From the NCBI RefSeq assembly GCF_014645895.1, contig NZ_BMMP01000016.1:1-64000 (forward strand): DNA of 64,000 nt, in the 5' to 3' direction. Source of the DNA: Streptomyces daqingensis (GTDB taxonomy: Bacteria > Actinomycetota > Actinomycetes > Streptomycetales > Streptomycetaceae). The first letter of the stretch is position 1, and every line of letters starts with the position of its first letter. Below the pieces are notes generated by a model, which was not told where the DNA came from, ran no database searches, and saw only the letters and a list, made by a program, of their open reading frames with translations. The position numbers and the translations under genes were made by a program. Shown piece by piece: positions 36,584 to 44,417 of this stretch.

Positions 36584-38509
36584 TCAAGGGTGTGAGGGTG
36601 GCCTGGCCGTGTGGCGGCCGTGCGGCTGTCCGGGTCGGGTCGGCTGGGCGGGGTGGTGTACGGGCTTCACGTGCTGGGCGTCGGGCGGCCGGTCCGCGGG
36701 CCGTTCCCGCGACGGCCGGCTCTGCGGAACGGTCGGCGGGAAGGACGTCGTCCGGGTCGTCCGGACGTCGAGACTACGGCCCCCCTCCCGCAGCTCCACG
36801 ACGAGGTGGCGGGCCCAGGACGCATCGTCCCGTCCGGGATGGTCCTCGCGCCAGTGGCAGCCGCGGGTCTCGTGGCGGCGCAGGGCGGCCGCGACGAGTA
36901 CGCGCGCGACGAGATGGAGGTTGGCCGTCTCCCAGCTCTCCACGCCTGGGGCGGCCGGCTTTCCGGCCGCTTCGTCGGCGACGGCGTCGAGCTGGGCCGC
37001 CGCCTCGGTCAGGCTCACCTCGGAGCGCAGCACTCCGGCACCGGCCGTCATGACGCGCTGGATGACGCGGCGGGCCTCGGGCAGGAGCAGGGGCGTTACG
37101 GGCAGGTGACCGGTGGCGCCGGGGCTCTCCGCGGGGAGCGGACGGCCGTCCGCGGCTCCGTCCCGGGCCGATCCGTCGGCGGCCGCAGCGACGGTCTCGG
37201 CGATCCGCTCCGCGAAGACGAGCCCCTCCAGGAGGCTGTTGGAGGCGAGGCGGTTCGCCCCGTGCACGCCGGTGCAGGCGACCTCGCCGCAGGCGTACAG
37301 CCCGGGGACGGTCGTACGTCCGTGCAGGTCGGTGCGGACGCCGCCGCTGGCGTAGTGGGCCGCGGGCGCCACGGGGACGAGCTGCGTCACCGGGTCGATG
37401 CCGTGGCCTCGGCAGGCGTCGAGGATCGTGGGGAAGCGGCTCTCCCACATGGCGGCACCGAAGTGTCGGGCGTCGAGGAACATGTGCTCCGTGCCGGGCT
37501 CGGCGCCCTGCTCCGCCGCCCGGCGCATGATCCCCTTCGCGACGACGTCCCGGGGCGCCAGCTCGCCGAGTTCGTGCCGGCCCGTCATGAAGCGCACGCC
37601 GCCGGCGTCGACGAGGTGGGCGCCCTCGCCCCGCACTGCCTCCGAGATCAGGGGCTGCTGGCCCTCGGCGTCCGGCCCGAGGTAGAGCACCGTCGGATGG
37701 AACTGGACGAACTCCAGGTCGCTGACCTCGGCACCCGCGCGCAGCGCCAGCGCGACGCCGTCCCCGGTGGAGACCGGCGGGTTGGTCGTCGCCGAGAACA
37801 CCTGGCCCATTCCGCCCGTCGCGAGTACCACTGCCGGGGCGTGCACGGCGCCGACCCCGTCGTGCTGTCCCTCGCCCATGACGTGGAGGGTGACGCCGGC
37901 CGCCGCACCGTCCGGGGTGCGGAGCAGGTCGAGCACGAGCGCGTTCTCGACCGTGCGGACGCTCGTACGTCCGTCCCGTACGGCCTCGACCAGTGCGCGG
38001 GAGATCTCCGCACCCGTCGCGTCGCCGCCGGCGTGGGCGATGCGGCGCCTGTGGTGTCCGCCCTCACGGGTCAGTTCGATCCGGCCGGTGGTCGCGTCGG
38101 TGTCGAACTGCGCGCCGGTGCTGATGAGCCGGCGTACGGCGGCGGGGCCCTCCGTCACGAGGAGGCGCACGGCCTCCTCGTCGCAGAGGCCGGCGCCGGC
38201 GACGAGCGTGTCGTCGAGATGCTGGCCGGGGCTGTCGCCCTCGCCGAGTGCCGCGGCGATGCCGCCCTGCGCCCAGCGCGTCGACCCGTCGTCGAGGCGG
38301 GCCTTGGTGACGACGACGGTGTCCAGCCCGGCCGCGGCGCAGCGGAGTGCGGCGGTCAGGCCGGCGACGCCGGAGCCGACGACCACGACGTCCGCGTCGA
38401 TGCGCCAGCCGGGCGCGGGTGCGGGCAGGGCGGCGCGTGCGGAGGGTATGCCGCCCTCCCGTGCCTGCCGGGGGCCCCGGCCGGTCCGGTGGTCCGCGCG
38501 GCCAGTCAC
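36584..38509 (-). CDS. nadB: L-aspartate oxidase
   Basis: NadB is the FAD enzyme that oxidises aspartate to iminoaspartate, the first step towards quinolinate. The flavin motif VVVGSGVAGLTAALRCA is near residue 40 and the catalytic region THMVDAGGVRF-like (HLVDAGGVRFM) plus YASGGVRTDLHGRTTVPGLYACGEVACTGVHGANRLASNSLLEG-type substrate/FAD segments are evident. At 641 residues it is longer than usual because of a Pro/Arg/His-rich C-terminal tail of about 60 residues. The start is GTG at 38509, overlapping the panC stop as GTGA. nadA is not in this window. Confidence 0.94.
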   Translation of the reverse strand: MTGRADHRTGRGPRQAREGGIPSARAALPAPAPGWRIDADVVVVGSGVAGLTAALRCAAAGLDTVVVTKARLDDGSTRWAQGGIAAALGEGDSPGQHLDDTLVAGAGLCDEEAVRLLVTEGPAAVRRLISTGAQFDTDATTGRIELTREGGHHRRRIAHAGGDATGAEISRALVEAVRDGRTSVRTVENALVLDLLRTPDGAAAGVTLHVMGEGQHDGVGAVHAPAVVLATGGMGQVFSATTNPPVSTGDGVALALRAGAEVSDLEFVQFHPTVLYLGPDAEGQQPLISEAVRGEGAHLVDAGGVRFMTGRHELGELAPRDVVAKGIMRRAAEQGAEPGTEHMFLDARHFGAAMWESRFPTILDACRGHGIDPVTQLVPVAPAAHYASGGVRTDLHGRTTVPGLYACGEVACTGVHGANRLASNSLLEGLVFAERIAETVAAAADGSARDGAADGRPLPAESPGATGHLPVTPLLLPEARRVIQRVMTAGAGVLRSEVSLTEAAAQLDAVADEAAGKPAAPGVESWETANLHLVARVLVAAALRRHETRGCHWREDHPGRDDASWARHLVVELREGGRSLDVRTTRTTSFPPTVPQSRPSRERPADRPPDAQHVKPVHHPAQPTRPGQPHGRHTARPPSHP

Positions 38510-39567
38510 AGGCGTACCCCCAGGAGCTCCATGGGCAGGGTGACGTTGTCGATGAGCCGGGTGCTGCCGACGCGTGCGGCGACGGCCAGCACGGCCTCGG
38601 AGGCGCCGCCCTCGCCGGAGGCCCCGCGTGCGGCGGGCGGTTCCGTGGCCTGGTCCCGCGCCGTCAGCTCCGTGAAGTCGGCGGGGTCGATGAGCGCCAA
38701 GTAGTCGACGTTGAGGGGTGGTTCGGCGTGCGCCGCCTCCTCCAGGACCGCGCGGGCGGCTGCCAGCGCCGCGTCGGCTCCGCCGCCCTCCTCTAGGGTG
38801 CCGCGGGCGGCGAAGAGGCCCCGGGAGAGGGCGAGCGCGCTCTCCCGTTCGGCGGGTGAGAGGTAGCGGTTGCGGCTGGACAGCGCGAGACCGTCCGGCT
38901 CGCGCACCGTGGGGACGCCGACGATCTGCACGGGGAAGTTGAGGTCGCGCACCATCCGGCGGATCAGGGCGAGTTGCTGCGCGTCCTTCTGCCCGTACAG
39001 CGAGACGTCCGGCGACGTCAGATGGAGGAGCTTGGCGACGACCGTCAGCATCCCGTCGAAGTGGCCCGGCCTGTACGCCCCTTCGAAGCGCTCGCCCATC
39101 GGCCCGGCGGCGACGCGTACCTGCGGACCCGCCCCCCTGGGGTCGGCGGCCGACCCGGGATAGACCTCCTCGACGGACGGGGCGAAGACCACGTCCGCGC
39201 CGGCCTCCCCCGCGAGGACGAGGTCGGCGTCGAGCGTCCGGGGGTAGCGGTCGAGGTCCTCCGACGGCCCGAACTGGAGGGGGTTCACGAAGACGGTGAC
39301 GACCACCTCCCCCCGCGCGCCGACCCGTTCGCGAGCGGTGCGTATCAGGGAGGCGTGGCCGGCGTGCAGCGCGCCCATCGTCATGACGGCGGCCCTGAGG
39401 CGGGGCTCGTCGCGGCTCGACCGGGCGGCGGCGTCGCGCAGTTCGGCCGCTGTGCGGACCAGCCGTACGCTCCGGGGGCCCGCCGGGGAGGGCCTGTGCG
39501 CGCCCCCGTCCGGCTGCTGCGTCCCGCCTCCCACGGCGGTGCCGGCGTCTCCTGCTGTGCGCTTCAC
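38506..39567 (-). CDS. panC: Pantothenate synthetase
   Basis: PanC joins pantoate and beta-alanine using ATP. The 353-residue product shows the nucleotidyltransferase signatures VMTMGALHAGHASLIR, VVTVFVNPLQFGPSEDLDRYPR, GQKDAQQLALIRRMVRDL and LSSRNRYLSPAER. A Gly/Pro-rich N-terminal extension of about 35 residues and a Gly/Glu/Ala insertion near the C-terminus make it longer than the roughly 280-residue norm. The GTG at 39567 overlaps the stop of the DUF2520 gene (GTGA), and its own stop overlaps the nadB start. Confidence 0.95.
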   Translation of the reverse strand: MKRTAGDAGTAVGGGTQQPDGGAHRPSPAGPRSVRLVRTAAELRDAAARSSRDEPRLRAAVMTMGALHAGHASLIRTARERVGARGEVVVTVFVNPLQFGPSEDLDRYPRTLDADLVLAGEAGADVVFAPSVEEVYPGSAADPRGAGPQVRVAAGPMGERFEGAYRPGHFDGMLTVVAKLLHLTSPDVSLYGQKDAQQLALIRRMVRDLNFPVQIVGVPTVREPDGLALSSRNRYLSPAERESALALSRGLFAARGTLEEGGGADAALAAARAVLEEAAHAEPPLNVDYLALIDPADFTELTARDQATEPPAARGASGEGGASEAVLAVAARVGSTRLIDNVTLPMELLGVRL

Positions 39568-40505
39568 TGGCCTCGGCCTCCTTCGGACAGTACGTCGAGC
39601 AGGTCCTCGGCGCGTTCGGGCGCGAGGAGGCCGTGCGCGAGGGCGCGGTCCGCCGTCGCACGGGCCATGGCCAGGTAGCCGGCGACCATGCGGGGTGCGT
39701 GGTCGCCCAGTTCGGAGATGTGCGCCGAGACCGTGCCGGCGTCGCCGCGGGCGACGGGGCCGGTGAGCGCGGCGTCGCCGGAGCGCAGGGCGTTGTCGAG
39801 CGCGGCGCCGAGCAGCGGCCCGAGCATGCGGTCGGGGGCCTCGACGCCGGACGTGCGCAGCAGCTCCATGGCCTGGTTGACGAGGGTGACGAGGTGGTTG
39901 GCGCCGATGGCGAGGGCCGCGTGGTAGAGCGGCCGGGCCTCCTCGGCGATCCACTCGGGTTCGCCGCCCATCTCGATGACGAGCGCCTGCGCGGCGAGCC
40001 GCAGCTCCTCCGGAGCCGTGACGCCGAACGAGCAGCCCGCGAGCCGCTGCACGTCGACCGGCGTGCCGGTGAAGGTCATCACGGGGTGCAGCGCGAGCGG
40101 CAACCCCCCTGCACGCAGGACGGGTTGGAGGACGGCGGCGCCGTACCGCCCCGAGGTGTGCGCGACGAGCTGCCCCTGGCGTACGGCGCCCGTCTCGGCG
40201 AGCCCCGTCACGAGCCCCGGCAGCGCGTCGTCGGGAACGGTGAGCAGGACGAGGTCGGCGCGGGCCAGCACCTCGGCGGGGTCGACGAGCGGCACCCCGG
40301 GCAGCAGTTCGGCGGCGCGGCGCCGCGAGCGCTCGGAGACGCCCGACGCGGCCACGGGACGGTGCCCGGCGAGCCGCAGCGCGGCCGCCAGCGCGGGGCC
40401 GACGCGGCCGGTGCCGACGACCCCGATGTCGAGGCGGGCGGGACGGTCCTCTGCCCTGGTCCCCCGGTCCGGGCCGGGGGGCGGGGCTGGCTGCTCTGGG
40501 TTCAC
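39564..40505 (-). CDS. Rossmann-like and DUF2520 domain protein
   Basis: The 313-residue protein has an N-terminal dinucleotide fold (IGVVGTGRVGPALAAALRLAGH, then TVPDDAL) and a helical C-terminal DUF2520 domain (HPVMTFTGTP, YHAALAIGANHLVTLVNQA). This is the architecture of ProC- and ketopantoate-reductase-like oxidoreductases. It is the first gene of the operon and overlaps panC, so a role in pantoate supply (a PanE-like reduction) is a reasonable but unproven inference; no panE is visible in the window. GTG start at 40505. Confidence 0.88.
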   Translation of the reverse strand: MNPEQPAPPPGPDRGTRAEDRPARLDIGVVGTGRVGPALAAALRLAGHRPVAASGVSERSRRRAAELLPGVPLVDPAEVLARADLVLLTVPDDALPGLVTGLAETGAVRQGQLVAHTSGRYGAAVLQPVLRAGGLPLALHPVMTFTGTPVDVQRLAGCSFGVTAPEELRLAAQALVIEMGGEPEWIAEEARPLYHAALAIGANHLVTLVNQAMELLRTSGVEAPDRMLGPLLGAALDNALRSGDAALTGPVARGDAGTVSAHISELGDHAPRMVAGYLAMARATADRALAHGLLAPERAEDLLDVLSEGGRGQ

Positions 40506-40762
40506 GGGCGGGTAGCCTTCCGTCTTCCGTTCCGGTCCTCGCGGGTACCGGACGTCTCACCGCCATGCTATGCCTTCACGTCGGCGCACAGACGCGCGCG
40601 GTTCGCGGCCGTGCACGCCCCCGGTCCGGCAGCGGGCAGTGGGCAGCGGGGGCGTCCGGCGGAGCCCTCGGGCCCGGGGCGCCGGGGGCGACCTAAGCGG
40701 GCGCCCTCGGCCGGGCCGAATCCGCTGGTGCCCCGGTCCCCCCAGGCGCGAGGATGCGGCCT

Positions 40763-41932
40763 ATGACGGACACCGATCGGGACAGGCGCGGACGGCAGCT
40801 CGACGCATGGGGCGGCGCCACGCGCCTCCTCGCTCCGGCCCCCGGAGGCGAACGCATCGGCGAGCGGCTGGCCCGGCTGGCCGAACAGGGCGCTCAGGCC
40901 TACGACTTGGACGGCTGGACCGACCAGTACGGCAACGAGGACGGCATCGTCGGCGAGCTGGAACGGCGGACGGCCGCCGCGCTCGGCACGGAGGCCGCCG
41001 CCTTCTTCCCGACCGGGACCATGGCCCAGCAAGTGGCGCTGCGCTGCTGGGCGGGCCGCACGGGGAACGGCGCCGTGGCGCTCCATCCGCTGTCGCATCC
41101 GCTGGTCTGGGAGCGGGACGCGCTGCAGATCCTGGCCGGCCTGCGCCCCGTCCGCCCGACGTCGGAACCACGGCTGCCCACCGCGGCCGAAGTACGGGCC
41201 CTCGACGAACCGTTCGGCACTCTGATGCTCGAACTGCCCCTGCGCGAAGCGGGGTTCACCCTTCCCACCTGGGACGAGCTGACGGCAGTGGTCGAGGCGG
41301 CCCGCGAGCGGGAGGCCGTCGTGCACTTCGACGGTGCCCGGCTGTGGGAGTCCGTCACGCACTTCGGCCGGCCGCTCTCCGCCGTGGCCTCGCTGGCCGA
41401 CACCGTCTACGTCAGCTTCTACAAGTCGCTGGGCGGCCTGTCCGGGGCGGCTCTCGCCGGTCCCGCGACCGTGATCGAAGAGGCCGCCGCGTGGCGGCAC
41501 AGGTACGGCGGTCAGCCCTTCCAGCAGTGGCCCGCCGCACTCGCGGCCCTCGCCGGGCTGGACGTCGAACTGCCCCGCCTGCCCGAGTACGTTCGGCACG
41601 CGGCGACGGTGGCCGGAGCCCTGTACGAGGCGTTCGCCGGCTCGGACCTCCCGTGGTGGAGGGTGTGGCCGCGGACCCCGCACACGCACCAGTTCCAGGT
41701 CTGGCTCCCCTACGAGGCCGACGAGCTGACGGAGGCGGGCGTACGACAGGCGGAGGAGACGGGGACGGTGCTCTTCCGGCGGTGGTCACGGCCGTTCGGC
41801 GCGCCGCCCGGAACCGCGATGACCGAGGTGACCGTCGCCCGCCCCGGGCTGTCGTGGAGCGCGGAGGACGTACGCGCGGCGGTCGCGGAGTTCCTCGGCT
41901 TCCGGGCGGCCGCGGCCGCCTCCCCGTCCTGA
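40763..41932 (+). CDS. Threonine aldolase/beta-eliminating lyase family PLP enzyme
   Basis: The 389-residue protein belongs to the fold-type I PLP enzymes that cleave threonine or related beta-hydroxy amino acids to glycine and an aldehyde. Clear marks are FFPTGTMAQQVALR (cofactor loop), VHFDGARLWES with the PLP-binding aspartate, and the Schiff-base lysine in SFYKSLGGLSGA. Trp/Arg-rich PWWRVWPRTPHTHQFQVW near the C-terminus is also typical. The ATG at 40763 is preferred to one three codons earlier; both are possible. Natural substrate not determinable. Confidence 0.88.
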   Translation: MTDTDRDRRGRQLDAWGGATRLLAPAPGGERIGERLARLAEQGAQAYDLDGWTDQYGNEDGIVGELERRTAAALGTEAAAFFPTGTMAQQVALRCWAGRTGNGAVALHPLSHPLVWERDALQILAGLRPVRPTSEPRLPTAAEVRALDEPFGTLMLELPLREAGFTLPTWDELTAVVEAAREREAVVHFDGARLWESVTHFGRPLSAVASLADTVYVSFYKSLGGLSGAALAGPATVIEEAAAWRHRYGGQPFQQWPAALAALAGLDVELPRLPEYVRHAATVAGALYEAFAGSDLPWWRVWPRTPHTHQFQVWLPYEADELTEAGVRQAEETGTVLFRRWSRPFGAPPGTAMTEVTVARPGLSWSAEDVRAAVAEFLGFRAAAAASPS

Positions 41933-42100
41933 CACGGCGGGGACGGGAGCGGCCGGGCGGCGGGGCGCCACGCCTGTGGTGCCGCGGTTACGAGGGTGCG
42001 CGGCGTGACGGGGCACGGAGCCCGTCCTCGACGACCACGGCGGCACCGCGGCCGGCGCAGGCCCGGCGGGCCGTCACCCCGGATCACGCGCGTGACGGCG

Positions 42101-42787
42101 TCACGCGGTGCCGCCTCCGGCCCTGACCAGCCGCGTCTCGTACGCGAGGACCACGGCCTGCACCCGGTCGCGCAGTTCGAGCTTCGCCAGGATGCGGCCC
42201 ACGTGGGTCTTCACCGTGGCCTCCGACAGCACGAGCTGCGCCGCGATCTCCCCGTTGGAGAGGCCCTGCGCGACGAGCGTGAGCACCTCCGTCTCGCGGT
42301 CGGTCAGCCGCTCCAGGCCGCGGGTGAGAGGTCCGGGCGTCGTCGAAGGCAGCACGGTCGAGAAGCGGTCGATGAGGCGGCGGGTGGTGCTCGGCGCGAC
42401 GACGGCGTCACCGCTGTGCACGGCGCGAATGGCGGCGAGCAGGTCGTCCGGCGGCACGTCCTTCAGCATGAAGCCGCTGGCCCCCGCTTTGAGCGCCGTG
42501 AAGGCGTACTCGTCGAGGTCGAAGGTGGTCAGGATGAGCACCTTCGGAGCGCCCGGGCCGCCCTCGCCCTCCGTGCAGATACGGCGGGTCGCCTCGACGC
42601 CGTCGACGTTGGGCATCCGTACGTCCATCAGCACGACGTCGACCTTCGTGGAGCGCAGCCGCTCCAGCGCCTCGGCGCCGTCCCCCGCCTCCGCCACGAC
42701 CTCCATGTCCTCCTGCGCACTGAGGACCATGCGGAAGCCGGTGCGCAGCAGTACCTGATCGTCGACGAGCATCACGCGGATGGTCAT
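42101..42787 (-). CDS. NarL/FixJ-type response regulator
   Basis: The 228-residue regulator has a receiver domain with phospho-acceptor D55 (VVLMDVRMPNVDG), acidic DD at 9-10 and the lysine of GFMLKD, and a LuxR-type DNA-binding domain (LTDRETEVLTLVAQGLSNGEIAAQLVLSEATVKTHVGRIL in sequence order). The start at 42787 aligns with the first beta-strand; the very long frame upstream runs antisense-free through the kinase gene and is not coding. The cognate kinase is encoded 89 bases upstream on the same strand. Confidence 0.95.
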   Translation of the reverse strand: MTIRVMLVDDQVLLRTGFRMVLSAQEDMEVVAEAGDGAEALERLRSTKVDVVLMDVRMPNVDGVEATRRICTEGEGGPGAPKVLILTTFDLDEYAFTALKAGASGFMLKDVPPDDLLAAIRAVHSGDAVVAPSTTRRLIDRFSTVLPSTTPGPLTRGLERLTDRETEVLTLVAQGLSNGEIAAQLVLSEATVKTHVGRILAKLELRDRVQAVVLAYETRLVRAGGGTA

Positions 42788-42876
42788 GGGTCGTCCCTTC
42801 GGGCGGGGGGGCCGAGGTCGGGGGCGGGTCGGGGGCGGGGGGGTCTCGGGCGGGCGGACGCGGGTACCGCCGCAGA

Positions 42877-44121
42877 TCAGGGGACGGCCTTCAGCGGCAG
42901 CACCGCGCATATGCGGAAACCGCCCCCGGGACGGGGCCCGGTCTCCAGACTTCCGCCCACCATGCCGACGCGTTCGCGCATGCCGATGAGGCCGTGGCCG
43001 AGCCCGTCGGTGCCGCCCTCCTCGTACATCTCGCGCTCCGCGCCCCGTCCGTCGTCCTCGGCGAGCAGCGACAGCTCGTCGGTGCCGTAGCGGAGGCGGA
43101 CGGTGGCGCCGACGTCCGGCCCGCCGTGCTTGCGGGAGTTCGTCAGGGCCTCTTGCACGACGCGGTAGGCCGTCAGTTCGATGCTGCTCGGCAGCGGGCG
43201 CGGCGTCCCCTCGATCGTGAAGCTCACAGCGAGCCCGGCGCCGCGCACCTGCTCGATCAGCTCGGAGAGCTGGTCGACGCCCGGCTGCGGCCCGTACTCC
43301 CCGGCGCCCTCGCGGCCGGACGCGCCGTCCGGGCCGCTCTCGCCGGTGCGCAGCACGCCCAGCAGGCGCCGCATCTCCGCCAGCGCCTGGCGGCCCGTGC
43401 CCGAGATCGTGGAGAGCGCCTGCTTCGCCTGCTCCGGCGCGGAGTCCAGGACGTACGCGGCGCCGTCGGCCTGCACCACCATCACCGAGACGTTGTGCGC
43501 GACGACGTCGTGCAACTCCCGCGCGATGCGGGCGCGTTCGGCCGCCGCCGCGATCTGCGTCTGCGCCTCGCGCTCCTTCTCGAGTCGGGTGGCGCGCTCT
43601 TCGAGCTGCGCGTAGTAGGCGCGCCGGGTGCGCAGCGAGTCGCCCAGCACCCAGGCGAGCACGAAGGTGACGGTGAGGAAGATGTCGCCGAGGATCGCCC
43701 CGGCGAGGGTCTGGTTCTCGTCGGGCCAGCGGAGCGTCGCGATGGTGGGTGCGGCGACCGCCCCGCCCAGGGCGAAGCGGGAGGCCCAGCGGATGTTGCG
43801 GGACGCCACCGTGAAGACGATCACCAGCATGGCGAAGTTCGCGGGCCCCACGTCGACGTGGGTCACGACCTGCGCGACGCCGGTGCCGGTGGCGAGGACC
43901 AGCATCTTCTCCGCTGTGCGGCGGCGCAGCGCGACCACCAGGCAGAGCGCGAGGACGATCGGGACCGCCGCGACCTGCTCCTTCGGCCCCTGCGGCAGGC
44001 CCTCGGAGTCGGACTCGACGCTCGCGAGGAACCACACCGAGGAGATCATCAGCAGCAGGACAGCCCAGCAGCTGTCCACCCAGGTGGGATGCCGGCGGAT
44101 GAAGTCGTAGATGCGGTTCAC
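42877..44121 (-). CDS. Two-component sensor histidine kinase (HisKA_3 type)
   Basis: The 414-residue membrane kinase has six hydrophobic segments in its first 150 residues with little extracellular loop, a coiled linker, the HisKA_3 dimerisation helix with the phosphorylated histidine in RIARELHDVVAHNVSVMVV, and an HATPase domain (VVQEALTNSRKHGG, EDDGRGAE, GLIGMRERVGMVGG). It resembles DesK/LiaS-type sensors of membrane state. GTG at 44121 has TACGCT 7 bases upstream, so a leaderless message. It pairs with the NarL-type regulator downstream. Confidence 0.94.
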   Translation of the reverse strand: MNRIYDFIRRHPTWVDSCWAVLLLMISSVWFLASVESDSEGLPQGPKEQVAAVPIVLALCLVVALRRRTAEKMLVLATGTGVAQVVTHVDVGPANFAMLVIVFTVASRNIRWASRFALGGAVAAPTIATLRWPDENQTLAGAILGDIFLTVTFVLAWVLGDSLRTRRAYYAQLEERATRLEKEREAQTQIAAAAERARIARELHDVVAHNVSVMVVQADGAAYVLDSAPEQAKQALSTISGTGRQALAEMRRLLGVLRTGESGPDGASGREGAGEYGPQPGVDQLSELIEQVRGAGLAVSFTIEGTPRPLPSSIELTAYRVVQEALTNSRKHGGPDVGATVRLRYGTDELSLLAEDDGRGAEREMYEEGGTDGLGHGLIGMRERVGMVGGSLETGPRPGGGFRICAVLPLKAVP

Positions 44122-44128
44122 ATAACCC

Positions 44129-44134
44129 AGCGTA
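44129..44134 (-). promoter_or_regulatory. -10 box of leaderless histidine kinase gene
   Basis: TACGCT on the minus strand, 7 bases before the GTG at 44121. Confidence 0.45.
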
Positions 44135-44231
44135 TGGAGGCCGGGTACGTCCCGGGGTCAGCCCGGCGGCCGATACGGGGGCCGTGCATCTACTCCCCAA
44201 GGTGGAGGAGGACGCTCCGGCGCTCTGCCCC

Positions 44232-44406
44232 AGGCCGTGTCTGACAAAGTGCGCCTTGCTCGCGACGGCTGGCACGCACATCCCCTGCGTAGTCGAATCG
44301 ACTGAGTAGCCCACTACGAGGACGAACCTCCGCTTCGGGACTGCACACACCGTCCGCCGCGAGCACCGCCCCTGCGGCGGACGACGCCATTCGTCAGACA
44401 CGCCCT
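44232..44406. mobile_element. MITE-like repeat, copy 2 (175 bases)
   Basis: Imperfect terminal inverted repeats of 22 bases match at 18 positions: left AGGCCGTGTCTGACAAAG..., right end read inward AGGGCGTGTCTGACGAAT.... An internal perfect hairpin CGTCCGCCGC/GCGGCGGACG (44351-44360 with 44374-44383) is present. A shortened copy lies at 34533-34632. The longest internal frame (66 codons) has no transposase features. It occupies the space between the divergent kinase and methyltransferase genes. Confidence 0.65.
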
Positions 44407-44411
44407 AGCGT
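44406..44411 (+). promoter_or_regulatory. -10 box of COG1565 methyltransferase gene at the repeat boundary
   Basis: TAGCGT, 6 bases before the GTG at 44418. Its first base is the last base of the repeat element, so any -35 sequence lies inside the element. Confidence 0.45.
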
Positions 44412-44417
44412 GGTCCC

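Noticed and set aside
38509..39661. Upstream 384 codons of the nadB reading frame
   Set aside because: This part overlaps panC in another frame, is Arg/Pro/Gly-rich, and ends where GTGA overlaps the panC stop. It is not part of NadB.
44190..44390. 66-codon ORF inside the repeat element as a transposase fragment
   Set aside because: It has no DDE or other catalytic motif and its sequence simply follows the repeat; its presence in both copies is explained by DNA repetition.
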